This document shows positions 34,014 through 44,252 of a DNA stretch of 64,000 nt, one piece after another. A model generated the notes under the pieces. It was not told the origin of the DNA. It did not search any database and worked only from the letters and a program-made list of their open reading frames with translations. The translations under genes and the position numbers were made by a program. This DNA comes from Pseudeuparius sepicola. Lineage: Eukaryota > Arthropoda > Insecta > Coleoptera > Anthribidae. The stretch is taken from the NCBI GenBank assembly GCA_963920635.1, contig OY987298.1:25708647-25772646 (forward strand), read 5' to 3'. Each line of letters opens with the position of its first letter. Within the stretch, counting starts at the first letter, position 1.

Positions 34014-35260
34014 CAAGAACGGTAGACGCACAGGATTGCTCGATCTCATAAGCGTAATGTTCGCCAGTCGGCAGATGGGTGTGACGTCAGCGCTAGACCA
34101 ACGGTTAATTTGTATATCGTGCGCTGCGGGTTTTGGCGTGTGTTCCATGTATTTTATTTAATCTGTTTTTAGTTTTCAAACTGTTATTGAATCTTTATTC
34201 TAAATTAGTACATATTACTTAGTATTAAGAACGTAAGAACTAATATACAGGATGATTTTTAGGACTACCAACGCGATTTTATCGCTTATTTTGCGCCCTA
34301 CAAAAAAACCTAAAAAACAAAAATGTGACAATTTTGAATAGCTAGGAGATGCTGAAAAATAAATCCATGGCCAACTTGTCGCGCAATATAAAAAACTTCA
34401 CATTGAGCAAAATTATTAATAGCCATAGCATGTTTATTTTAAGAGATAGGGTAAAACTTTCATATTAAAAATTGATGGCACTAAGTAAGCTTTATGCAAC
34501 TGGGTACTTAGATAGTTTCAGAATTTCTTATTAGCGATTTTCTCGCTTACCTTGAGCCGTACAAAAAATTCATAAATAAACAAAATATTATGACGATTTT
34601 GGAGTAATACTAAGAAACCCGCAAAGAGACAAAAGAATACCCTGTGTAATTTTCTGAAATTAACTAAATACCCACCCAGTGCTATTGTTAGTGCCATACA
34701 TTTTTAATATAAAAGTTTTCTTCTATCTCTTAAAATAAAAACGGCTATTAATAATTTCGCTCAATTTGAGTTTTTTTTTTGTATTGCGCGACAAGTTGGC
34801 CATGGATGTCAGTTTCTTTTCCAGGGCTACCTATCTCTTCAAAATACCAACATTTTTGTTTCTTACGGTTTTTTTTGTAAGGCGCAAAATAGGCGAGAAA
34901 ATCGCGATGGTAGTCCTAAAAAAATCATCCTGTATTTTGTGAAATTATCTCTCCAATAGGTATCGATAGAATATATTTATATCCTTTACTCAATGATAGA
35001 ACTTAGGTAGAACTAAAGGTACGGGGTGATTTAATACTTAGTCTTAATACATTCTAAGTAAAAAATAAAACTTCTCTGTATGTACTCTTAGTAGTATCTA
35101 AAAACCAAAGGATTGGCAAAATTAGTTCAATAATACAAAATATCCACACTATATTTTAAAATTAGCGCCCGGCGTGCTTAGCAGGTTGAGGTCTAGCGGT
35201 GACGTCACGCGTGCGAAGAATTTTGTCGGATCGAACAATCCTGTGCATCTACCGTTCTTG
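34014..35260. mobile_element. DNA transposon, 8-bp TSD, inserted in the LINE
   Basis: Inverted ends start CAAGAACGGTAGACGCACAG (left) with a nearly perfect complement on the right, about 31 bp. Exact TSD GGTAGTTG at 34006-34013 and 35261-35268. The interior has no recognised ORF and contains the TA-flanked MITE 34248-34932. hAT- or P-like by TSD length. Confidence 0.88.
34248..34932. mobile_element. MITE with TA target site, nested
   Basis: Ends CAGGATGATTTTTAGGACTA and TAGTCCTAAAAAAATCATCC (then TG), with TA on both sides (34246-34247, 34933-34934). Extended inverted homology runs for about 200 bp. A related partial copy is at 48180-48690. Confidence 0.85.
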
Positions 35261-35388
35261 GGTAGTTGCAGAACAGTTGACTCAGTTTTGTAGCACAAAC
35301 GTCTTTGGTACTGCCACTGCCCTGCTAAAAGTAACCGATGATATTTACCAAGCTAATGACAAGGGACTTATTACCTGTTTAATACTAC

Positions 35389-35605
35389 CAAAGTTTACCG
35401 AATAAAATAGAAGTTGAGTCACTTGAGCCGGTGGCCGACATCAAAGGCGGCGTCGCACACGTGTTTCGCAGCGGGTTACTGCATGGAGATCGCCCCGGTA
35501 TATGCCGGGTATATATGAAGCGAAACGTCGGCGACTCTTTGATGTCTGATTTATAAAGGTGCCGTGCCGAGTGCGGCAACTTATATTTTTATTCTGTAAA
35601 CTTTG
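35389..35605. mobile_element. MITE, CAAAGTTTAC family, copy 1
   Basis: TIRs CAAAGTTTACCGAATAAAAT and TTTTTATTCTGTAAACTTTG. Flanks ATACTAC and ATACTTC form a 7-bp TSD with one mismatch. It interrupts the LINE RT domain exactly at the motif LLDF. Second copy, inverted, at 37499-37726. Confidence 0.85.
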
Positions 35606-36912
35606 ATACTTCTAGATTTCACCAAGGCTTTCGATACTCTGGATCACCCATTGTTATGTAAAAAATTAAGATTTTATGGCCTTGGTGAACGATCTGTTAA
35701 TTTCTTCAAAAGTTATTTGAGCAATCGGTATCAGAGGGTACATTTTAGGAACTTGCACTCTATAGACTATAGAACAAACCCTAACGGTGTAGCTCAAGAC
35801 AGCGTTTTGGGCCCACTTCTTTATCTTTTGTACACTGCGGATTTCTATACCCATCTTAAACATTGCAACTCTCATTTCTATGCCGATGATTCGCAAATTT
35901 ATTACAGCTTCTCCATAGATAATTTAAATAATGCATCAGCATATATAAATCATGACCTTGAATCGTTGAAGTTTCACAGGCTCATTCTCATAAAAACTGA
36001 ACTATTGCTCTTCGGTAAAGATAGGAGAGGTTGCCCTGGATGTTCGGTTTGGCATGGAATTGAAGGGTGTCAAGTTGATGACTTCAAGCTGCTGCAAGAA
36101 TTTGGGTTTATACTTGGACACTGATATGAGATTTGAAACCCATGTCAACTATCCGGTCAAAAAGTCATACATGAAGTTCAGACACTTATACCTGCAAAAG
36201 GATTATCTAAGTAGCTACATTAAACTTAAACTCTTCGACTCGCTTGTTTTTTCATATATTTCCTACTGTGATTTAGTCTTATGGCCAGCTTTAACACAAA
36301 GCAACAAATTTACTCTGCAGAAAATTCAAAATTATTGCATTCGTTTTTCGTTTAACTTGCGGAAATACGATCATGTATCTGGAAAAAATACTGATACGGG
36401 TTGGTTGAGACTGGATCAAAGATATTTGTTGTGACTGGCATGCCTGGTGTATAAAATGAAAAAGCAAAGAACCGCACCATATTTGCATTCTAAGTTGAGG
36501 AAGCTGTGACCTGACCTCCTAAACACTGCTCCACCCAGTACCGACAGTCATTTTCCTATTCGGCCGCCAGGCTCTTTAATAGCATCCCATTAGACATCAA
36601 AGATTCATCAAATATTGCTAATTTCAAAATGAAATATAAAAGTCACATACAAGATGGAAACATATTTACTACTTAGTATTTTTAATTACCTAATGTTTGT
36701 TTTTTGTCATATTAGATATATTTGTGTTATACTATGCGTGGAAGAGCACGTATTCTATAATATTATCTGATGCAGTCAATAAAACCACTTATTATTATTA
36801 TTATTGTCCTAGCAACACGTTAAATTTGGGGGATAATAGGTCAGTTTTGCACAACATTTTGAATTAAATGAAACATTCGCCAAAAACGTGTTTTGACAAC
36901 TGATACACTATA

Positions 36913-37147
36913 CGAGACCAGAATCATATCATTTGGCCCAGCCAATAGTTGTTACATTATTTAATTTAGGGTCCTAAGCATATATATATATCTAGTTTTT
37001 AATTATAATCTTAGTAAAAATTGTTTATAAAGATGTCTCAAATTACAGTAATAATAGTTTGATTTAATAGTTTTCTTTTGTTTTTAATAATAGTGTCTAA
37101 AAGAAAATAAAATATTGGCTGGGCCAAATGATATGATTCTGGTCTCG
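36913..37147. mobile_element. MITE with perfect TIRs and TA target site
   Basis: Inverted ends begin CGAGACCAGAATCATATCAT and match the right end exactly for about 35 bp. TA flanks at 36911-36912 and 37148-37149. Almost undecayed, so relatively recent. Confidence 0.88.
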
Positions 37148-37290
37148 TAGAACATTTTTCAAGGGATAATTATAAATTTAATGTTTTATTTGAAAGTAAA
37201 ATTTACAATGGGCAAAACGGCAAAAGTTCTACCCAAAATGTTCTTATAGATTGAAAACACATTAATGGTAACATTTTCTGGAGTAATAGC

Positions 37291-37490
37291 GTTGAGTGAA
37301 CAATTCACATAAAGAGGAACAACGGCTGTCAAATCTGACAGTTATATTTTCGCGAAAAACGCATGTGTGATTCAAAAACAATTTTCAACAATATAAATGG
37401 TATTGTTGACTAATGTTTTCTGACCACCCCTGCGTTTTTCACGAAATTATTTGACAGTCGTTGGTACTCTATCGAATTATTTCACTTAAC
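37291..37490. mobile_element. MITE, GTTGAGTGAA family, copy 2
   Basis: Ends GTTGAGTGAACAATTCACAT and TTCACTTAAC. GTAATAGC is repeated on both sides (37283-37290, 37492-37499). Same family as 3887-4077. Confidence 0.88.
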
Positions 37491-37498
37491 GGTAATAG

Positions 37499-37726
37499 CA
37501 AAGTTTACAGAATAAAAATATAAGTTGCCGCACTTGGCGCAGCACCTTTATAAATCGGACATCAAAGAGTCACCGACGTTTCGCTTCGTATATACCCTCC
37601 ATATACCGGGGCGATCTCCATGCAGTAACCCGCTAGTAACCCGCTGCGAAACACGTGTGCGACGCTGGCTTTGATGTCGGCCGCCGGCTCGAGTGACTCA
37701 ACTTCTATTTTATTCTGTAAACTTTG
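37499..37726. mobile_element. MITE, CAAAGTTTAC family, copy 2
   Basis: Ends CAAAGTTTACAGAATAAAAA and TTTTATTCTGTAAACTTTG, flanked by GTAATAG at 37492-37498 and 37727-37733. The right flank touches the acyltransferase stop codon. On the minus strand it supplies an AATAAA at 37714-37709, 20 nt past that stop. Confidence 0.88.
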
Positions 37727-37733
37727 GTAATAG

Positions 37734-37942
37734 TTATGGTGTAACGTGGATATAGTAACAAATCCCTAAAGATTGGAATTCTAACTTATCAAACATATGT
37801 ATTGCAGCCATATTTGCTTCCTTGATCGTTCCAAATGTGTCGAAACCTTTCTCTGCCATAACCTTTGCCATGAACCTTGTCATTAAACTTGCGTATCCTT
37901 TTTTTCTATGATTATCTGCTGTTTGCAAAGTCCCAAGTTGCC
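37734..37942 (-). CDS. GNAT N-acyltransferase, last exon (acetyl-CoA-binding region)
   Basis: Minus-strand terminal exon of a glycine N-acyltransferase-like protein. It reads QLGTLQTADNHRKKGYASLM, then TRFMAKVMAEKGFDTFGTIK, NMAAIHMFDKLEFQSLG and CYYIHVTP, stop TAA at 37736-37734. HRKKGYASLM is GNAT motif A (the R/Q-x-x-G-x-G/A acyl-CoA pyrophosphate loop, here RKKGYA) and N..A...F.KL.F is motif B, so the catalytic fold's C-terminal half is complete. It begins with two bases of a split Gly codon after the acceptor TTTTAG. Glycine N-acyltransferase relatives conjugate acyl-CoA to amino acids; the substrate here is unknown. The stop codon is directly followed by MITE sequence. Confidence 0.88.
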
Positions 37943-37997
37943 CTAAAATCAGATAGTATAATTTTCTTATGGGAACAAGAAGTGCTAATTTTTGTAC

Positions 37998-38185
37998 CTA
38001 GTATTGAAAGTAGACACCAAGTTACCATCTCATTGTTGGACTTTAGAAATAATCCATAACCATCGTTTAGTTCAATCAGAGCTTCCAGATATTTTTCTGA
38101 TCCATTGTGTCTGTGTGGCCATAGACTATTTATCAAAGGAGCAAATGATACATCCAGTTTCTTAATGTACAATTCAGGAGGAATC
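37998..38185 (-). CDS. GNAT N-acyltransferase, penultimate exon
   Basis: The minus strand reads IPPELYIKKLDVSFAPLINS, then LWPHRHNGSEKYLEALIELN and MVTWCLLSILG. LWPHR...S..YL followed by a Leu/Phe-rich strand and W-x-L is characteristic of the GLYAT-like family just before GNAT motif A. It begins with one base completing an Arg codon after the acceptor CTCCCAG and ends one base into a Gly codon at a GTACAA donor. The intron to the last exon is only 55 bp (37943-37997). The frame is clean. It connects in phase, AG+G, with the exon at 57481-57237, implying a 19-kb intron on its 5' side. Confidence 0.88.
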
Positions 38186-39694
38186 CTGGGAGAAAAATAT
38201 CATCTTGGTTAATGCAAAACATTTTATCCTTTTTATACAGGGTGATTTATTCATATATATACAATAATTTTAACTACATCATCAGGGAGGCTGAAAATTG
38301 AAAAAAAAATTACTGCATGTTTAAATAATGGGCCAATTTATCCCTAATCCCATGTAACGAGGCCCATCTGAATGCACGTGAATGACGCGTTCTGGTGGGG
38401 CACATGGCACCGTCTGCGAAGTTGCCGTTTTGTTGTCATAATTTAAATAAGAAGAAATAGGGAGTTTATGAATTTACCTCTGGTTGAAGGACAGTAACAG
38501 AGTGTTAGAATATAATGGACTGTCCGAGTTCAGCATCTCGAGAATGATACTACACTTTTCACAACACGGTGTACAGAGCCCTCGTTTTTTTTTTAATTTT
38601 GGCTACCCCCCTATTTTGGATGTCTCTGAACATGAATCTGCCAAAACCACATACCTAAATGGTATGTGGCCAAAACAAGCGTCGCCGGTTTTTCGGTAGT
38701 GCCATCTCCGTGATTAATATTGTAGCATAATACACAAAAGTAATTATTAAAGATTTCTGTAGAGCTATCTCTCAGCTATTTTCAAAGCCGAACGATTACA
38801 GTGCGCACTAAGACATGATAACTAGCAAACCTCTCCACCAGATGGCACCACGTATGTACAAAAATGCCCATTCCATATTTTCTGTTTATTCGATTTATTC
38901 TGTGTAGTGTAACATTTTTGCTTGTTTACAAAAAATTTTACACTGCACATTCAATGTTTTTTTATCAAGGTTTGAAATAATAATATGGTGGAAGGCGAGG
39001 CCGACAGCTGTACAGTGGCTTTATACAAGACAATGGTGACAGCAGTGGTCCGATTTTTGATTGGGTCCGCCATGTTTCGTCAAATTCTGTCATAATGGAT
39101 CGAACTATTGTATCGATTTCATAATGACTGTGTCATTCTACAGATCTGTCATTCTGTTGTCCCTTATTATGGATGTACGCTTTGTTTATGTGTGTATTAT
39201 CATATTTCTGTGCTTTATCTGTGACATCTGTGTTTTTCTTTGAGAAAAGGAAAGTAAGGAGACCATAACGTAGATGGTTGCCATAGAAGAAATGTACCTA
39301 TAAAAGCGAGGGAAGTGCAAGAAAGATTATTTTTATCTAGAAGGAGAATACAATGAAGAAGTTGGTAAAGGCCGTACAGAAGGTCAAAAGAAGACTGATT
39401 AGCAGGAGGAAGACCATGAAGAAATGAAAATAATGGAGCTGAGAGATCGTAGAAAGTTGCAAACCAGCAAAATTCGATAACTTCCAGAAGGCAAGAGAGC
39501 ATTATAGCGTTGACTGACGGTATTTATAAAGACTTCTCACGGCTATAGCTTTATGTCCTGGAAAACAGATGGCTCTGATGGCTAACAAGGTATTCTGCAT
39601 TGTATTTTATCTCCGGAAAGCGCATGGTGAGCCAAAAATGTGTCAGACGTGACAGCCGTGAGCAGTCTTTGATAATATATCAGACAACGATTAT

Positions 39695-40040
39695 AGTATC
39701 TTGTAAATGGATATACAAGGAGAGGATAAATCCGGATGGATCGATAGAAAAATACTAGGCGAGGTTGGCAATCAAAGGTTGTTCACAAAGTAAAGGTGAA
39801 GACTACGACCAAACGTAGCACTGTAGTCAAATCTGGAATGATAAGAGCAATAGAATAGCTGCTGGGGAAAATATTGAATTGACTCAATTGGATGTCTACA
39901 GCATGCGCTTATATCGAAAACTCGATGAAGAGATTTACATGAAACAACAAAAAATTTAGGAAGATGATACCAATAGAGTTTGTAGACTCCAAACAAGCTT
40001 TTATGGTCTCAAACAAGCACCATGGAGCAAATTGCGGACA
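39695..40040 (+). pseudogene. Copia-type reverse transcriptase remnant
   Basis: The plus strand reads WIYKERINPDGSIEKY, then, across frameshifts, GEDYDQTF, AAGENIELTQLDV, EEIYMKQ and FYGLKQAPWSKL. This is the canonical Ty1/Copia RT series (GCKWI.K...NPDGS...LVAKG, DYDETFSPV, QLDV.TAF, EEIYM.QP, L.GLKQAP). Several stops interrupt it, and catalytic YVDD is not present. Confidence 0.8.
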
Positions 40041-40572
40041 TATTCACAAATGCTTTGTTTAAACCAAAAACAGAAGTTTTATGTACCTAAAACAATGGGC
40101 TTTAAGAAAAATCAGGCTTGCCTTTTATGGGTACTTCATTTATTAACCTTTATGTATCCATCTATGTATATACACATATGGGATTAATAAATATTTATTA
40201 TTATTATTTATTATTATTATTAAAGGATGTTGAAGATTGTAATATAATTTTTGGTTTTTCTTATGAATAATTTATTATCGTATCCATGAAAATAAATAAA
40301 TAATGGTGTCAAAAACAAAAAATAAAAGCAGTCATTCTTTGAGTTTTAGGCTTGTGTACCAAGAGCTTTTACTACTTCAACAGATTTGAAGAAAATTATT
40401 AATTTTAAGGTTTTCTGTTCATTACCACAGAATAGCCAACGGTGGCTATTCTGTGTGGCTATTCTGTATCATTACTCATTTCTAAACTTTTCAAAATACA
40501 AAAACATTAGTCTATGTAGGTTTTTCCGTTAATTTCTCAAAATTGGGCAATTAATTGATTTTATTTAATATA

Positions 40573-41931
40573 CAGTGTGTCCCACTTAAGGACGGACCAC
40601 CCCCGTAAAATTTTTATTTATGGCTCGATTTCCATAAACTTTGTTTTGTTGGATAGAGCTTCAAAAATGACATTGAATGTATAATTCAGGTACCTCGTGC
40701 CTTAAATTCATGGCCCACTGAGACGGTGTTTTAGTGCTAAAATTTCGAAAAGTACTATTAGGGATTTTTTTAGAGGAAAATCAATGCCGGATTCTTATTC
40801 AGCGTTGTTCGAAACCCAAATGTACCAATTTGCATTACCATAGCTCTACAGGGTGTTTCAAAATTTTTAGTGTCCCACTTAATTAGTGACCACCCCTGTT
40901 AAATTTTTATTTTTAGCACGATTTCATAAACTTTTTTTTTGTTGGATAGAGCTTCAATAATGGCATTAAATGCATAATTCAGGTGCCTCGTGCGTTACAT
41001 TCATGGCCCACTGAGACGAAGTTTTTGTGCTGAAATTTCGAGAATCTACTATTAAGGACTTTTTTAGAGAAAAATTAATGCTAGATTTTTATTCAACGTT
41101 GTTGGAAACCCAAAACGAAACTGAAATTTGAGTTTATGTTGTGTTGTTTATTCATGTATTTTTTGATGATATTAAATTAAATAAAAAATTGGTTCGCTAA
41201 TAAATTTTTGAAAGAATATGAGTTCCTCATGAGTATTTTAGTGACCAACTTACCAGAAATTAAGAAAATTAATTACAAATGAGTACGTTTTTGTTTGGAA
41301 CCTCTCACTGCATATAAGAATCCGGCCTTATACTTTTCCTTTTAATTTTTCTGGAACACCTTGTCGAGCTATGGTAATGCAAATTGGTACGTTTGGGTTT
41401 CCAACAACGCTGAACAAGAAACCGGCATTAATTTTCCTCTAAAAAATCCCTAATAGTACTTCTCGAAATTTCAGCACTAAAACACAAGCTCAGTGGGCCA
41501 TGAATTTAACGCACGAGGCACCTGAATTATGTGTTCGATGCCATTTTTGAATCTCTATACAACAAAAAAAAGTTTATGAAAATCGAGCTATAAATAAAAA
41601 TTTTACGGGGGTGGTCAGCCCTTAAGTGTGGCAATAAAAATTTTGAAACTCCCTGTAGAGCTACAGCAATGCAAATTGGTACGTTTGGGTTTAGAACAAT
41701 GCTAAATAAGAGTCTGGCATTAATTTTCGTCTAAAAAAATCCCTAATAGTACTTCTCGAAATTTCAGCACTAAAACACCGTCTCAGTGGGCCATGACTTT
41801 AACGCACGAAGCACCTGAATTATGTGTTTGATGCCATTTTTGAATCTCTATACAACAAAAAAAAGTTTATGAAAATCGAGCTATAAATAAAAATTTTACA
41901 GGGGTGGTCAGTCCTTAAGTGGGACACACTG
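40573..41931. mobile_element. TA-flanked TIR element nested in copy 1
   Basis: Ends CAGTGTGTCCCACTTAAGGA and GTCCTTAAGTGGGACACACT (then G), TA on each side (40571-40572, 41932-41933). A block with CTCAGTGGGCCATGA occurs four times, two in each orientation, so the unit itself arose by duplication or self-insertion. The paralogous copy at 55162-56815 has an uninterrupted ATATATA at this point. Confidence 0.88.
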
Positions 41932-42069
41932 TATATACCTAGTCATATCGGTGAAAAAATTCTATACTGGATCTGTACACAATATCGACATATTTTTTGA
42001 AAAGTCCCACCTCTAATTTGACAAAACATGGCGGCCGTGTCGCCACTGTCTTGTATAAAGCCACTGTAA

Positions 42070-43182
42070 CAGCTGGTGACCACAGCACCATCTATGAACA
42101 AATGGCCAGACCATAAAGTGAAGGTCAGATGTGGACACACTCTAATGAGAGAAGAAAGCAGGGAAAACCCATAACCTATCCATCATAGATCATAACCTCA
42201 AAGATAACAAAACAAAATATGGGAAGTGAACATCCCGCAAAACCCAAGAAACCCCAGCATGCCCAAAGCCAAGCCCTCCACAACGGTTGAGACAAGCTGT
42301 AGACAAGAATGTTATTCGAGACTCAGCAGCCCTTCACCCTTCACTCGCCTAGTAATAATACTAAAACTCGGTAGGCTGCACATCAGGCTATAACCTGGTA
42401 ACATACCTAAAGACCAGAAAAGAAAGTGCAGAAAGATGAAAAAGAAAATATTAGAAAGATTCAAGTGCTTACAACTATACCGGTGTCACAGGGGAGGACC
42501 ACCCCCACAGCGACGATTCTATCGCAAATAGGCCATAACTATGACAAGAAAACATAATGAGAACGAAAGAATGAGAAAAGTGGGTCATTTGTGTCGGATA
42601 CGACCTAAGCGGAAATACGGTAAGTTTAAGCAACTAGACCCCAGATGTTGGCGTTCTTATTTCAGAGGAAGCGGAACACCCACAGAACACAACTCTAAGA
42701 GTCTCGTTGTAGTAAAAAGGATTATCAGTGAACTAGTGGGAGGAAAAATTAGTGTGCACAGTGAAAGTGGATGAAGTTATTCTATCACAGAATAAATATC
42801 TTTGCAACTGAAGCCTCCTTGCGGACATGTATCGTAAATAAGCGAGTCTCCATTTCAATTTACAGAAAGACAGGCATAATTTGGTTCGCTATGTAGATTA
42901 ACGTACAATCAAATAAAATGCACGTTATTGATGTATTCAGAAGATATTTCGCTAAAAAGCAAGTCTCCTTTTGACACGTCACTAAGGAATTGTCTGTATT
43001 ACTCGTTAGTCTGTGATTCTATCAAGAAAAAGATTGTTCTCAGTAGTTTCGAGGTCCACAAATCATGTAAGTCCCCTAGTTGAGTACTTAATAAAGCATC
43101 CAAATATCAAAATGTCACTAAGCAGTCGTTTCATTTATTTTTCCCTTAAGGTGTCTACGGTTAAAACTAACCATTACAAGAG
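42070..43182. other. No gene recognised
   Basis: Purine-rich DNA 42160-42780. The open frame 42541-42774 has no recognisable domain. Confidence 0.35.
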
Positions 43183-43187
43183 GTACC

Positions 43188-44252
43188 TGTGGTGCTTGTT
43201 TGAATCGACAGGTATTATAATAATTGTTTAATATTATCATTGTTGATAAAAAAAGATATTCCTTGAAAACGTGTTGCTAGGGATAAAAAAATAAAAAAAA
43301 GAACCACAACAGATTAAAGAGTATTACTACTTATTATTTTTGGAGTCAGAAATCAAGAACAATAATTACTAAATTCTAAGTTAACATTCTTCAAATAAGT
43401 GGCACACACCATAAAACGCCATAATTGGTGACCCCGACGTGATCTTGAAGCAAGAAACATCGAAGAAGAAATTATCGTCGATCCAAAGGAAACAACACAG
43501 CCCCTACGTTTCCAGATAGGCCGAAACGAGAAAGCAACACAGCCCCTACGTTTCCAGAGGTGCAGATACGAGGAAGCAACGCAGTCCGAGCCTCAGAAGA
43601 CCAACAAGTTTGAGAAGAAAATTTCAAATCAAACCTTTTAAATCAGAAGAAAATTCTAATCCAGTACTTATTAATTGTAAGTCAAACTTCACCACAAATA
43701 CTCCCCTCTTAGCCATAATCGAGAAAAACCCTTTGTTTCACCAGCTTTAAAAGATACAAATTATGTTTTTGTTAAAGTTGAAGGTAAAAAAACATCTCTT
43801 TCACCAGCTTTCGAAGGTCCTTAAAAAATTATCAAAAACATTTGTTATTTTAAAAAGAAACGAAGAAATGGTAATTAGTATTGACCGTGTTAAACCCGCA
43901 TTTATTCTTTCAGAAAATTTTAATGATTTTAATGAAAATAAAATTAAAAAAAGAGTTACTTTTGTTTTAAATTAGATTGACATTTAATTCTTCTTAAAGA
44001 GGGGAGTATTTGTGGTGCTTGTTTGAATCGACAGGTATTATAATAATTGTTTAATATTATCATTGTTGATAAAATAAGATATTCCTTGAAAACGTGTTGC
44101 TAGGGATATATATAAAAAAATAAAAAAAAGAACCACAACAGATTAAAGAGTATTACTACTTATTATTTTTGGAGTCAGAAATCAAGAACAATAATTACTA
44201 AATTCTAAGTTAACATTCTTCAAATAAGTGGCACACACCATAAAACGCCATA
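43188..44252 (+). mobile_element. Mini LTR retroelement (gypsy-type), internally deleted
   Basis: Two LTRs, 43188-43423 and 44011-44252, start TGTGGTGCTTGTTTGAATCG and are almost identical apart from a small ATATAT insertion. TSD GTACC at 43183-43187 and 44253-44257. A primer-binding site TGGTGACCCCGACGTGAT follows the 5' LTR (43426-43443) and a purine tract AAAGAGGGGAG precedes the 3' LTR. The 590-bp interior keeps only the end of integrase (ILKRNEEMVISIDRVKPAFI, 43830-43974). It cannot replicate alone. Confidence 0.92.

Larger units (their letters stand above)
33100..36806 (+). mobile_element. LINE (CR1/Jockey-like) ORF2, broken by later insertions
   Basis: 5' truncated in the endonuclease end: NHHLVSC at 33130 has Asn where SDHH is expected. 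The linker follows (APWRTDNLK, QLRNLVNRAVQQERGTYLQF, 33380-33810), then FRPISVLSTLSKILEKVV at 33960-34013. The coding line resumes after the 34014-35260 insertion (VVAEQLTQFCSTNVF) and, after the 35389-35605 MITE, with LLDFTKAFDTLDHPLL, QDSVLGPLLY (Gly to Asp in the QG box) and an intact FYADDSQIYY near 35880. The tail domain ends by 36434 and (TTA)n closes the element at 36785-36806. Stops and frameshifts make it defective. Confidence 0.88.
39013..42066. mobile_element. Composite TIR element carrying a Copia pol fragment, copy 1
   Basis: Ends CAGTGGCTTTATACAAGACA and TGTCTTGTATAAAGCCACTG (inverted, extending into CCGCCATGTTT/AAACATGGCGG) are flanked by TA (39011-39012, 42067-42068). The same sequence, without the nested 40573-41931 unit, recurs at 55162-56815. 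The interior includes a Copia reverse-transcriptase remnant (39695-40040) and a short truncated insertion with a (TTATTA)n tail (about 40115-40224) absent from copy 2. Confidence 0.75.
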
